Shown here piece by piece: positions 1-8,506 of a DNA stretch of 49,253 nt. The DNA is taken from IMG/VR virus record IMGVR_UViG_3300017941_000014, positions 1 through 49,253 of that record; one strand, written 5' to 3'. Numbering within the stretch: position 1 is the stretch's first letter; each line of letters starts with the position of its first letter. This stretch comes from a virus. Under the pieces are notes generated by a model, which worked only from the letters and a program-made list of their open reading frames with translations, did not search any database and was not told where the DNA came from. The translations under genes and the position numbers were made by a program.

Positions 1-2238
1 ATAGGACTCGCCCAAGTTGTCTAGTGAGGTGGCACGATAGCAATATTGCGTAGCAGGGGCAAGTGTTCCTCCAGTTGGCACGTCAGCGATGTAGCCAATA
101 CTCGGTGATGCAATTTGAGCCACGGAAAAACTGCCCAATGGGACGGCAAAAATCTTTAAGGCCGAATATAATCGTTCCTTCCAATTAAGATCATCCGGCA
201 GATAATTGATGTATTGCGAAATACTAGTCGGTGCCCTGAAACATAGTCCCGTCGCATCCAGGCAAGCCGCTGAATCAGCCGCATCATAGGGAGGGTGGTT
301 GCTTACGTAAGACGCAGTTTTATTTGGGTTGGAGTCCCTATAGGTCTCCAGATCGGTCGGCCCACCACCACTGTAGATGCTCGCACTTACTCCAAAATTG
401 ATTCCGCCTTTGATGGCACCTCCAAGAGTTGAGTAAAATCCTGGGAAGACCATTGTATTGTATGGCTGGTACAACGTGCCCGCACCGGGCGGTGTCGAAA
501 CCACAACAGGACTGAAAGGTTCCAAGTCCTGGTAGTAAGCGGCTGTCGGTCCACTTAGAATATTTATCCGTCCTGGAGAGGGCGGGTCGGGGGTAACGAA
601 AATCCCGCCTAGTGGAAGGCCGTCACCGTAATACGATGCGCCCGCTGAAAGCACCACCGCGCCGCCCCAAAAATCCAGTGTCGGTGAATACCCCCCGGCA
701 GAAGAAACCGTGTAGGAAGCTGGACTTGTCGTGGTGTCTACGAAAGTGCAAAGGTCGCCCGTGCAAACGCTCGCTTCAGTAAGTGGCCCTGACACATCCC
801 AGTTTCCCGTGCCGTATGGAGCCGGGGTGGTGATTCCCAATCCTACTTCGATCTGTCTTAGAACCCTGTATGTGTACGCCGGATGGCCTTTTTCAAAATT
901 ATACCAAGTCGCTGTGATGTGGTTTGTGGAGTTGACTGTGGCCGCGCCGTTGGTGAGGTATCCGGCGCTGATGGGCGTCGTCGTGCCGCTTCCGTTGCTT
1001 CCGATGATGTAGTAGCCGTAATACACATTCGCCGGAGTGCCAGCCTGCGGGAATCTCGGAACTCCTCCGCCTTGCTGCCCGCCGAAATTGGATATATTCG
1101 CCCCTATCCCGATGAGTGACGCGATGCCCACGTTGCCAAGCGGATTGGTACAGGCCCCGACTTCAGCGTGAACCTGATTGATGTTATAGTCTCTAGTTAT
1201 CCCACCCTCGATTCGCATCGCGTACTGGTTGTAGCCCTGGATGACTCCGCCGTTTATATGCAGATCGTTTCCACTATGAAAGTCGATTCCGTTCCCGCTG
1301 CATCCTGGAGCAAAGTTGAAATCCGAGAGGTACGTGATGCCCGCGTTGGTCATCAGTGGCCCCGGCTCGTAAAGAGTAGACCCGCAAAAGCTGGCATCGC
1401 AGTTCAAGTAATGCCCGTTGGTGAAGATGTGCCTCACGACTTGCGACTGGTCGTCAAGATTCACGATGAACTGATCGAATCCGTAGAAAGCAGGCCATGT
1501 GGACCAGTTGACGACGTTGGTAATGTCCTCAATCAGCGTTCCTTGTGCGTTATCGGCTATCGCATAATGACCTGCCGAACCCGCCCCAGGCTCCAGGGCG
1601 AGACCCCTTATGACGATGCCGTAGTTGGCCGTGGGATTGGCCAGATCACCAGCCACCAAGCAATGGTCAGATACGTCGCACAGCAGGGTCGCTCCAGAAC
1701 CCGAAACTACGGTCTGGCTCTTATTCACAGTTACCCGTGCCGAAAGGATACGACAAGGCGTGGCGCTAGGTGGGATGAAAAGCGTTCCACCTCCCGTTAC
1801 CGTCCCGTAAGGCACGCTCGGAGCCCAGGGAATCGCAGCTATCGCCGCCGCGAACGCCGCGCTGTCATCTGTCGTGCCATCGCACTTCGCGCCGTAGTTC
1901 ATCACGTTGACCATAATCTTCGACGTAACAGCGGCACCGAAACCATCAGTACCCAGAGGATCGACTGACACTGGTAGACCTCCTCCGCCGCCACCGCTGA
2001 CCAGAGACCAGCCTCCCCCCTTGCAGACAAATAGGTTCCCGTTTGTATAATCTGTATAGGTTCCATTTACGGCGCTTGCGCATGTTCCAACTGGAGAACC
2101 AGAGCCATAGGAGTTTCCGCCTCCGTTTGAGGATGGCAAAACCCCTTGCACCTGAGTTTGAAGATTGATCTTGTTCTGCGTTAATCCAGGCGCAGTCAAG
2201 AAGGCCAGGATTGCAATAATCCATGCTAATTTCTTCAC
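1..2238 (-). CDS. Signal-peptide beta-helix spike/fibre protein, 3' end outside window
   Basis: The frame is open for 746 codons from a GTG at 2238 to the window edge, so the C-terminus is missing. The GTG overlaps the stop of the upstream gene and has GGAGG just before it. The N-terminus MKKLAWIIAILAFLTAPG looks like a Sec signal peptide. A segment of the kind found at phage fibre N-termini follows (INLQTQVQGVLP), then a Gly-rich linker. At about residue 105 a pectate-lyase-3 style opening appears (NYGAKCDGTTDDSAAFAAAI), followed by repetitive beta-strand sequence typical of right-handed beta-helix tailspikes. It is the last gene of the leftward late block here. It may bind or degrade a host polysaccharide; no catalytic residues were identified. 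Confidence 0.85.
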   Translation of the reverse strand, partial: MKKLAWIIAILAFLTAPGLTQNKINLQTQVQGVLPSSNGGGNSYGSGSPVGTCASAVNGTYTDYTNGNLFVCKGGGWSLVSGGGGGGLPVSVDPLGTDGFGAAVTSKIMVNVMNYGAKCDGTTDDSAAFAAAIAAIPWAPSVPYGTVTGGGTLFIPPSATPCRILSARVTVNKSQTVVSGSGATLLCDVSDHCLVAGDLANPTANYGIVIRGLALEPGAGSAGHYAIADNAQGTLIEDITNVVNWSTWPAFYGFDQFIVNLDDQSQVVRHIFTNGHYLNCDASFCGSTLYEPGPLMTNAGITYLSDFNFAPGCSGNGIDFHSGNDLHINGGVIQGYNQYAMRIEGGITRDYNINQVHAEVGACTNPLGNVGIASLIGIGANISNFGGQQGGGVPRFPQAGTPANVYYGYYIIGSNGSGTTTPISAGYLTNGAATVNSTNHITATWYNFEKGHPAYTYRVLRQIEVGLGITTPAPYGTGNWDVSGPLTEASVCTGDLCTFVDTTTSPASYTVSSAGGYSPTLDFWGGAVVLSAGASYYGDGLPLGGIFVTPDPPSPGRINILSGPTAAYYQDLEPFSPVVVSTPPGAGTLYQPYNTMVFPGFYSTLGGAIKGGINFGVSASIYSGGGPTDLETYRDSNPNKTASYVSNHPPYDAADSAACLDATGLCFRAPTSISQYINYLPDDLNWKERLYSALKIFAVPLGSFSVAQIASPSIGYIADVPTGGTLAPATQYCYRATSLDNLGESY

Positions 2239-4250
2239 ACTGTTACCTCCACATCGCTCTCGCGGCGGGGTGATCGTGTTGCTTGCCGCTGACTTTGGCC
2301 TTGCGTAGCCTGAATGTAAGTTGAAGAGCCAAGCAGTCGGTCATTATAAATGGCCGCCTCACGAACGAAATTCTCATGCAGGCTAATTGATCCCTCAAAG
2401 TCGTCACCACCCATTTTCAGGCAAGCTAGGTGCTGAGCTTCATCTAGGATGGCGTCCAGTTGCTCCCGCCCAAGTTGAACAAACGCAGCATTGCTTATTG
2501 GGACGTTGGCATTCGTAACTATGTCCAGCGTAATCGAATATGGCCCTGCGGTGTCGGGCAATGGGCACGGAGCAATGAGATTCAGTCCAGCGGAGATGAT
2601 CTGCTTTGGAGGCCGAACTCCACTTGGGGGAATCTGCCAAGTTGGGTAAAATGAATCTGCATCTTCTACCGCTCCGATTTGGCAATTCACACCCTGAATC
2701 TTAGCCTGAATGATGACCGGAGTAATCCTCGAAATTTCTACAAACTCTTGATAACGCTGCTGACAGTAGGCGGATCGTTTCAAATCCTTGGCTGGCCCAT
2801 CCTGAGCAAGCAAGTCTGCCAAGGCTCCCCACTTCACGGCTGGACTGAGATTGTCGAGAATCCCTAACACCACACCCGTTGTCGGGTTCAAGGTTGGACC
2901 AGCGGAAGTCACAAGCAAGTCAAGGCTCCCGCTGGCAACAGGAGCAGGAATCAAGCGGAAGGAAAGCGGGGATTGCGTCACTATTTCAAATGCCTTTGGA
3001 GTTCCTGGAGTGACGTTGTATTGCGGCTGAAACGCTGTGGCGCTGAAGGCTGAGGAACGCCATAGCGGAGTTACCTTTACAATTGGCGCCGGATACCAGT
3101 CAAAGGCTTGGAGATTCCAACTGCCCGATAGAGGAGCAGGAAAGGTTACAGACATACCGGAAATCGTGTAATCAAGCCCAAGCCCAGGTTGAAGTAGCTG
3201 ACCATTCTCAAATAGCTGAAAGCATCCCCCAATAGTAGGAAAGGCAGACAAGGTGAAATGCTGATGATCTCCGCTGTCCGTTATGGTCAAGATTCTTCCA
3301 GAACCAATGAACGCTTGTATGTTCCAGACACCGCTCAATGCACTTGTCAACGTGACGGTAGGGCCAAGGATTGAGTAATCGCCTGGAATTGCAAGCAATA
3401 AGCCATTCAGGAAGACCTGACAAACTCCAAGTGGACCTGAAGGCAGCATGAAATTCTGATGATCCCCACTGTCTACGAGTGGAACGAAATTGCCGATGCC
3501 CGCAAATCCCTGTAGGTTCCACACACCAGTCAAAGGCAAAGGAAATGTCAGGTTTACTCCCGTGAGTATGTAATCCGAAGCAAGCGCCTGTAGTTGACCG
3601 TTGAGAAACAGCGGGAAGCCGGAAGGATCAATATAGGTTGGAAGAGAGAAGTGTTGGTTGTCTCCTGAGTTGGCTGGTGTTGCGTAACCATAAAAGGGAA
3701 TCCCTGGCAGAGTTTCAATCCAGCCCACTCTGCGAATATCAATTATCGTGTCGGGCACCAAAACAAGGTCATCCGAAGGCGTTGGGCCTATCAGAGAAAG
3801 GGTTGAAATCTTGCAGCCAGTATCCTGGATGAATTGATTGAGTGCTCTTTGCAGGGCAGCCGTTACGTCAGCAAGGGTGAACATCTCTGTGCCGACCCAA
3901 GTTTTGCCGTTTACTTGTTGGTCTGCGTTCTCTATTAGGTGGTACTGGATAGATTGCACCACAAGTGAATCTGTGACGGTTGGTCCGAGCAAAGCGGCGG
4001 GATTTTGGGGTCCGCTTCCGGTAGACCCCGAGTCTGATATGTCGTACCAAGTATTTCCAGGTAGCAGGTTAAAAGTGCAACGTCCTCTGGCGAAAGCTGT
4101 ATACGCTTGCCAAGTTCTGAGAGCTTCAAAGATGTAGACTGAGAGTTCATCTCCATAGGCCGCATTCCTCCAATAAATCGACGCTGGGTCGCCTAAGCGA
4201 TTTGCGAGGGCCTGGCAAAGGGAACCGAACGTAGTATGGCTGTAACTCAA
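2235..4250 (-). CDS. Virion structural protein with three tandem beta repeats
   Basis: A 671-residue protein between a neck/tail-type gene and the spike gene. The N-terminal ~190 residues are mixed alpha/beta. Residues about 194-258, 260-323 and 325-388 are three copies of a ~65-residue unit: (D/N)SGD(N/H)Q(H/N)F, then FLNG or FENG, then a DY..(T/S)(G/L) turn, then LSGVWN(L/I)QAF. The C-terminal part is helical (ISNAAFVQLGREQLDAILDEAQHLA region). The repeats look like small beta-sandwich modules as found in tail or fibre-attachment proteins. ATG start, four bases from the preceding stop. The exact virion role is unknown. Confidence 0.85.
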   Translation of the reverse strand: MSYSHTTFGSLCQALANRLGDPASIYWRNAAYGDELSVYIFEALRTWQAYTAFARGRCTFNLLPGNTWYDISDSGSTGSGPQNPAALLGPTVTDSLVVQSIQYHLIENADQQVNGKTWVGTEMFTLADVTAALQRALNQFIQDTGCKISTLSLIGPTPSDDLVLVPDTIIDIRRVGWIETLPGIPFYGYATPANSGDNQHFSLPTYIDPSGFPLFLNGQLQALASDYILTGVNLTFPLPLTGVWNLQGFAGIGNFVPLVDSGDHQNFMLPSGPLGVCQVFLNGLLLAIPGDYSILGPTVTLTSALSGVWNIQAFIGSGRILTITDSGDHQHFTLSAFPTIGGCFQLFENGQLLQPGLGLDYTISGMSVTFPAPLSGSWNLQAFDWYPAPIVKVTPLWRSSAFSATAFQPQYNVTPGTPKAFEIVTQSPLSFRLIPAPVASGSLDLLVTSAGPTLNPTTGVVLGILDNLSPAVKWGALADLLAQDGPAKDLKRSAYCQQRYQEFVEISRITPVIIQAKIQGVNCQIGAVEDADSFYPTWQIPPSGVRPPKQIISAGLNLIAPCPLPDTAGPYSITLDIVTNANVPISNAAFVQLGREQLDAILDEAQHLACLKMGGDDFEGSISLHENFVREAAIYNDRLLGSSTYIQATQGQSQRQATRSPRRESDVEVTV

Positions 4251-4253
4251 GCA

Positions 4254-4460
4254 TCATCCCCTAATTCTCTTGCTCTGGTATCGCGGCTTGATCCAATGGT
4301 GAAGAAAACTCCCCGGAGACTGCGAAGAAACTAGGAATTGGTAATCATCTCGCGGCACGCCTTGGTAGGCGTACTGCTCCCCGCCGATGAAAGTGAGCTT
4401 CATTGTCGAAGTCCTCTCATCATAATCAGCTTCGAGAATGTGAGAGCTTCGCACCTTCAT
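4254..4460 (-). CDS. KTSC-domain protein
   Basis: 68 residues matching the KTSC domain (named for lysyl-tRNA synthetase C-terminal similarity), which is common as a stand-alone phage protein. Visible marks are SSHILEADYDE, a strand with FIGGEQYAYQGVP, then SPGSFLHHWIKPRY near the end. Its ATG overlaps the stop of the upstream gene, so translation is coupled. The molecular function of the family is not established. Confidence 0.85.
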   Translation of the reverse strand: MKVRSSHILEADYDERTSTMKLTFIGGEQYAYQGVPRDDYQFLVSSQSPGSFLHHWIKPRYQSKRIRG

Positions 4461-4651
4461 TAGTGCTTCTTTTTGAACGTTTCCTTGAGGGGAGAATCGT
4501 CGTTGCTGCCGTGTCCCTTCGGCAAGTTGGCAACATTGTGCGTGTTAATCTTAGCTTCGTGTTTGCCGCTTACTCTGACGGCTCCCCTCGGAGCGGTGTT
4601 AATCGGGTAAGCATCTTTCATCGGACTTGCATCTGTTCTCGACTTTGCCAT
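4460..4651 (-). CDS. Small hydrophilic protein, unknown
   Basis: 63 residues, Lys- and Asn-rich, no membrane segment, ending FKKKH. The ATG overlaps the stop of the upstream gene (TAATG) with GGGGAAAAA upstream. It is one of three tightly coupled small genes between the neck protein and the repeat protein. No family recognised. Confidence 0.65.
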   Translation of the reverse strand: MAKSRTDASPMKDAYPINTAPRGAVRVSGKHEAKINTHNVANLPKGHGSNDDSPLKETFKKKH

Positions 4652-4845
4652 TACTTTTTCCCCTTTCGTTGACGCGGCGGCATCGGAATTGCACAGCAGA
4701 TGTCCGGTCGCGGTGGTATTTCGGACGGCTTGACAAGGTGCATGTTGCGCAAAATCATTGTCGCTCCAGGATGTTCTTCACCCTTCACTCGTCCGGTCTT
4801 GTCGTATTCGTCAAATCGAGCAAATTTAGGTCTTTGGTCAAGCAT
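4651..4845 (-). CDS. Small conserved-looking phage protein
   Basis: 64 residues starting MLDQRPKFARFDEYDKTG. This ATG was chosen over upstream in-frame starts because AAGGAG sits about 6 bases before it. The protein has a central MILRNMHLVKPSEIPPRPD segment and a basic tail (PPRQRKGKK). It is coupled to both neighbours. Function unknown. Confidence 0.65.
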   Translation of the reverse strand: MLDQRPKFARFDEYDKTGRVKGEEHPGATMILRNMHLVKPSEIPPRPDICCAIPMPPRQRKGKK

Positions 4846-4855
4846 GAAAGACTCC

Positions 4856-5836
4856 TTAGAAAAGCTCCCCAGGGTACAAACCATCGTGAGTTTGTTCCCA
4901 TTGAGACGTGTTCGGATGTCCCTCGTCCTCGGGCGTAGAACTCGGAATCAGATTGGTTTGGAACGTGTCCTCATCCTCGTTTTCCGCATCTCGCAGAAGT
5001 TCCAAATAGGTCGCCAGATGGTTTGCCTTCTCGGTGTTCCAGTTTGTTCCCGCTAACTCTCGATAAGTGCCTGCCATCTTTGAGGCCCACCCACAACCAT
5101 AGAACATGGCGCGTTCCATCAACATCGCATCCGAAATTGTCTCTGGCAATTCATCGGCATCATCAACGAAGGGTGTGTACGCCGAGAGCCATTTGCAACG
5201 ATAGCCTATCTGCTCTACTGGATGAGGCCACAATTCGTACAGCTTTGCTCCATTCACTACTTTGTAGTACCCGAGGTAGTAGGGGTTACTGAAATCTCCG
5301 CGCTGCGGATCCCAGTGGTCAAAGTCCTGCGATGACTTGTTGAGTCTTAGCCAGTAGGCGTTGATGGGATCAAACACCGAAAGCCACTTGCGAAATTTCG
5401 TGTCCCCGATGATTGTTGCCCCCGGCGCGGCATAATAGCACTGGTAAATTTGATATTGATTCGCACTCGCAGAGCCTTCCGCAAAGACTCGATCAAGGGT
5501 CAGTGTATTCGTTGAAGGATTCCAGCCTGTAATGTTATAGATAGGCCCAAAGGGAACTCGAAACTGTTGAAGCGTGACGGGGGTTTGAATCGGAATGAGA
5601 TTGATTGCTGCGGAAGCCGTTGCGTCCATCACCACGGCATCTTGGTACTGCGTGACATTTGCGGTGCCGATGCTTACGATGGCGGAGGTAAGTAGAGCGG
5701 AATCCTTAATCAGAAAAGACCAGAGGCGTTTTTGTTGGATGTCTTGCCAAGCACGCTGCACGATCTTTTGAGCAAGGAAAACGTCGCACTTTGGAAAGCT
5801 GCCTTTAATTTCCGAGTAGTAATCAAGGAACGCCAT
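4856..5836 (-). CDS. Neck/tail adaptor-like structural protein
   Basis: 326 residues beginning MAFLDYYSEIKGSFP, overlapping the end of the upstream gene by 14 bases. The N-terminal half is helical (IVQRAWQDIQQKRLWSFL) followed by beta-rich sequence. The C-terminal part has a conserved-looking YELWPHP, then ISDAMLMERAMFYGCGWAS and an acidic tail. Proteins of this size and style lie between portal/capsid genes and spikes in short-tailed phages, where they form the connector or tail tube. The role is inferred from layout and style. Confidence 0.75.
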   Translation of the reverse strand: MAFLDYYSEIKGSFPKCDVFLAQKIVQRAWQDIQQKRLWSFLIKDSALLTSAIVSIGTANVTQYQDAVVMDATASAAINLIPIQTPVTLQQFRVPFGPIYNITGWNPSTNTLTLDRVFAEGSASANQYQIYQCYYAAPGATIIGDTKFRKWLSVFDPINAYWLRLNKSSQDFDHWDPQRGDFSNPYYLGYYKVVNGAKLYELWPHPVEQIGYRCKWLSAYTPFVDDADELPETISDAMLMERAMFYGCGWASKMAGTYRELAGTNWNTEKANHLATYLELLRDAENEDEDTFQTNLIPSSTPEDEGHPNTSQWEQTHDGLYPGELF

Positions 5837-6206
5837 AGATTTTCTCGCTAGGCGTCTCGTTCCATCCAAACGCCTTGTCGATCTCTCGCACTATCCTCAT
5901 TCGCTCATCGTTCTTGGCTGCAATCTCTTTCGCTACTTTCGCCAAATCCAACACGGCGGTTGAGGGCAAGGCTCTTACCTTGTCCTCAAGCTGCCACAAC
6001 TCACCGTTCACACAATACACCGAATGCTCAAGGTCTGCAAATCCTTTTCGACTAGGGACTAAGGGGTTAAGATAGCCGTTTAGCTCCGCGATTTCTGCCA
6101 ATAATGAACCTACGTTTCGGTTCGTCTGAGCAGAAGCCTTGATCTTCAGGAGGAGGATTGAGAGCCGGTCAATCACTTCACCGGGGCTGGGTTTTAGAAG
6201 GCTCAT
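5823..6206 (-). CDS. DUF6165-like protein of the glycosyltransferase island
   Basis: 127 residues from MSLLKPSPGEVIDRLSIL. The opening (SPGE-IDR-SIL--KI) and following helices resemble DUF6165, a small helical family often found beside TPR glycosyltransferases. It overlaps the end of the multidomain glycosyltransferase gene by four bases (ATGA), so it belongs to the same operon. Function unknown; role in glycan transfer inferred from context. Confidence 0.65.
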   Translation of the reverse strand: MSLLKPSPGEVIDRLSILLLKIKASAQTNRNVGSLLAEIAELNGYLNPLVPSRKGFADLEHSVYCVNGELWQLEDKVRALPSTAVLDLAKVAKEIAAKNDERMRIVREIDKAFGWNETPSEKIYGVP

Positions 6207-8455
6207 TGTGATATTCCCGACAACTCGGGATGCTCCTTTATCTGCGGCTGTGGATGTATGCGCCAAGGTTGTTTCATTGCCACGGGCGGAGGCTTCACGA
6301 TTCTATGTCGCTGAGGGATTGGAACCTGCGGAGGAGCGTCAAGATAACGTTGTTTTAGGTGCTCATAGAGGGAAGTAGCCGGGTATGTGGCATCTCGGTC
6401 TTTACCCGCTTTCTTCCACATATCCCGCCACAAATGAACCGCATAAGCCTCTGTAGGGACATTTTCTGTATTAGCCGAGATGAGCCTTTCCCAATTCCAG
6501 TAAGGAACTGGATTGAACACTGCGGGAACGTGAACCGCGATATCGAATTTTCTAGCACCTTCCGTTACCAAGTCATTTGCAGTTGTCGCCCATGCCATTG
6601 TCATGGGATCGGCCATCTTGCACCTGTCAATGCACCACTTCATAAACTCAGACTTAACAGGTGCCTTCAGGTAGGCATTATTGCAATATCTGGCAATGGT
6701 GTTATCCTCTCCCGAACACACATGCGTTTCGTGCATAGTGAAGGCTCGCAGGCAAACCGTGTCAATGTCCACCCACCAACCCCCTTTTTGGTAAAGCAGA
6801 TTGTACCGGAACCAGTCTCCAAAATGAGCCAAATGCTTGAATCGTGAAACTTCCGATTCTGGCAGGATTTCGTTGGCATCCTTAACCATCGTTCCACGTG
6901 GAACATTAGCGCAAGGGCCATAGCTGTAGACGTGGAACTCGTGCCCACAGGCAAGGTAGGAAGCTACGCTCAGTTTCTCCATTGTGCCTAGCGACGGCCA
7001 CCAGAGGGATTGTATTATTTGGTTTGACCCACTGGGCCATCCTCGATCATCCGAGGCGATAAGTGCGGTCCACTCAGGAGTGTAAATTGCTTCGGGACGC
7101 CATCCAGACACCAAGGGCGAGCTCGGAGCAACGACAAAATCATCTAGGTGGACCGGAAGTATATCATGCTCACGAAGCGTTTTAGCTACCCAGTTATCCT
7201 CATTCTTAAAAGGCCCGATTTCTGCCTTCGCTATGATCCTCATTGCCTTGCGAGAGAGCCAATAGCAACCACCCTGACAATGAATCCAAGTACATGAGGG
7301 ATTCGTGGTAACAGTCGTCACCCATCCAGCATACTCCGCGCCTGTAGGCAGATTGAGCCGATTAGGACGAAGTTCCGTGTCATCGTCAACCTTGAGAAAC
7401 CAATCGTAGCCTTGTTCCAAGGCATACTTGACCGCAGCTTTAACTTTTTCGCAAAGGCTTCCGTAATCATCTGGTACTGACAGTTGCTTGCCCGTGCATA
7501 GTTTAAGATCGTACCCAAGAGGCAAAGATTTGGCCCACGTATTCAGACATTGTTGTTGCCGAATTTTATACTTAGGCGAATCGCAAGAGATCAGACCCAC
7601 ACAAACACGATTCGAGGTTGAGGTCTTCACTTGACTAGCCTTCAAGTCTCCACTTCGGTCTGCTTGCAAAAGTATAGCCCAGTTTGGGTCAAAAGTCTCC
7701 GAAGGACGCCACAAATTCCGCCACTTCCAAGTGGGATTCATAACAAAATCTGGCAAGTGTACAGGCTTAATTCCAGCATCGGACAGAACCATCTCTACCC
7801 AACGATCTTCTAACCTTCTCAAATCGTAGGAATCTTCTATTGACTCACGCTCGATTACCTCCAAGGATCGCCTTGATAGCCAATAACATCCTCCCTGGCA
7901 GTGCTCCCGAGGCCAGTCACAGTTACGTTTCCAAGTTACCCACCCGGCGTAGTCCGCTGAGTGCGGTATCTTTAGACGGTAAAACCGAATATCTGTGTCG
8001 TCATCGGTTTTCAGCACCCAATCGTATCCGTGGTCAAGAGCATAAGTAGCAATCGCTTTCATCCGCTCTCGATTACCCCATTGCTCTGAAGTCGAGAGGT
8101 TTGCTCCTGTACATACTTTTAGATCAAAGCCCTCTGGTAGATCACAGCCCCAGGTATCAAGGCAAAACTTTGTTCGCTCTATATGGGGATGAAGATTGCA
8201 GGAGATCAGGGCGACAAGAACTTTCCCAGACTTTCGCGAAGCCGTAGCCCAGCGTTTAGGCACAACATCATGGGAATCGTATTGCGGATGAATGAACCAA
8301 GGCCGGGGCGCAATCACAACTCGATCCTCATCTGGCACGGTGCTGAGCCACGCTCCCCACCAAGCGAAGGAACTGTTCGATAGGATGGCATGATAACAGC
8401 AACTCATTGCCCAAATATCTTCATCTTCGCGGCCTAAATGATTGGCCGTGGTCAT
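6203..8455 (-). CDS. Multidomain glycosyltransferase: GT11 tail, two tandem DDD domains, GT32-like domain
   Basis: 750 residues if started at the ATG at 8455. The same frame continues upstream without interruption to an amber codon at 8504-8506. Residues 1-65 are the C-terminal part of a GT11 fucosyltransferase (SNSSFAWWGAWL, IAPRPWF). Residues about 79-270 and 283-470 are two similar domains, each with an acidic DDD metal-binding motif (151-153, 357-359), YAGWVT and HCQGGCYWLSR. These resemble fringe/beta-1,3-galactosyltransferase (GT31-type) folds. Residues about 479-700 are GT32-like with a DXD motif (DWFRYNLLYQKGGWWVDID). The tail is Pro/His-rich. Together the domains could build a short glycan. 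Whether the piece is made as readthrough, by re-initiation, or not at all is unknown. Confidence 0.8.
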   Translation of the reverse strand: MTTANHLGREDEDIWAMSCCYHAILSNSSFAWWGAWLSTVPDEDRVVIAPRPWFIHPQYDSHDVVPKRWATASRKSGKVLVALISCNLHPHIERTKFCLDTWGCDLPEGFDLKVCTGANLSTSEQWGNRERMKAIATYALDHGYDWVLKTDDDTDIRFYRLKIPHSADYAGWVTWKRNCDWPREHCQGGCYWLSRRSLEVIERESIEDSYDLRRLEDRWVEMVLSDAGIKPVHLPDFVMNPTWKWRNLWRPSETFDPNWAILLQADRSGDLKASQVKTSTSNRVCVGLISCDSPKYKIRQQQCLNTWAKSLPLGYDLKLCTGKQLSVPDDYGSLCEKVKAAVKYALEQGYDWFLKVDDDTELRPNRLNLPTGAEYAGWVTTVTTNPSCTWIHCQGGCYWLSRKAMRIIAKAEIGPFKNEDNWVAKTLREHDILPVHLDDFVVAPSSPLVSGWRPEAIYTPEWTALIASDDRGWPSGSNQIIQSLWWPSLGTMEKLSVASYLACGHEFHVYSYGPCANVPRGTMVKDANEILPESEVSRFKHLAHFGDWFRYNLLYQKGGWWVDIDTVCLRAFTMHETHVCSGEDNTIARYCNNAYLKAPVKSEFMKWCIDRCKMADPMTMAWATTANDLVTEGARKFDIAVHVPAVFNPVPYWNWERLISANTENVPTEAYAVHLWRDMWKKAGKDRDATYPATSLYEHLKQRYLDAPPQVPIPQRHRIVKPPPVAMKQPWRIHPQPQIKEHPELSGISQ

Positions 8456-8503
8456 GTCGATGTCGCTTACTACCGTGCAAGGGTAAGGAATCTTGAAATA
8501 CCG

Positions 8504-8506
8504 CTA
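8504..8506 (-). other. In-frame amber codon splitting the GT11 domain
   Basis: A single TAG lies in the frame shared by the two glycosyltransferase pieces. Upstream it reads FSDDPEWC, downstream RYFKIPYPCTV with no further stop. In GT11 enzymes the SDD-EWC motif is normally followed by a Lys- or Gln-like residue, so one substitution (AAG or CAG to TAG) would explain it. Other genes here (major capsid protein at 12148, surface proteins at 46175 and 47696, nuclease at 35546) end in TAG, so TAG is not generally reassigned. Confidence 0.85.

Noticed and set aside
1168-1968. 266-codon plus-strand frame inside the left spike gene
   Set aside because: It is antisense to an uninterrupted 746-codon frame with recognisable beta-helix sequence, and its composition is that of a shadow frame (Arg/Val-rich, no ribosome site).
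8504-8506. Genome-wide reassignment of TAG to an amino acid
   Set aside because: Several clear genes, including the major capsid protein, two surface proteins and a nuclease, end in TAG with the next gene placed right after, and no other long gene has an internal TAG.
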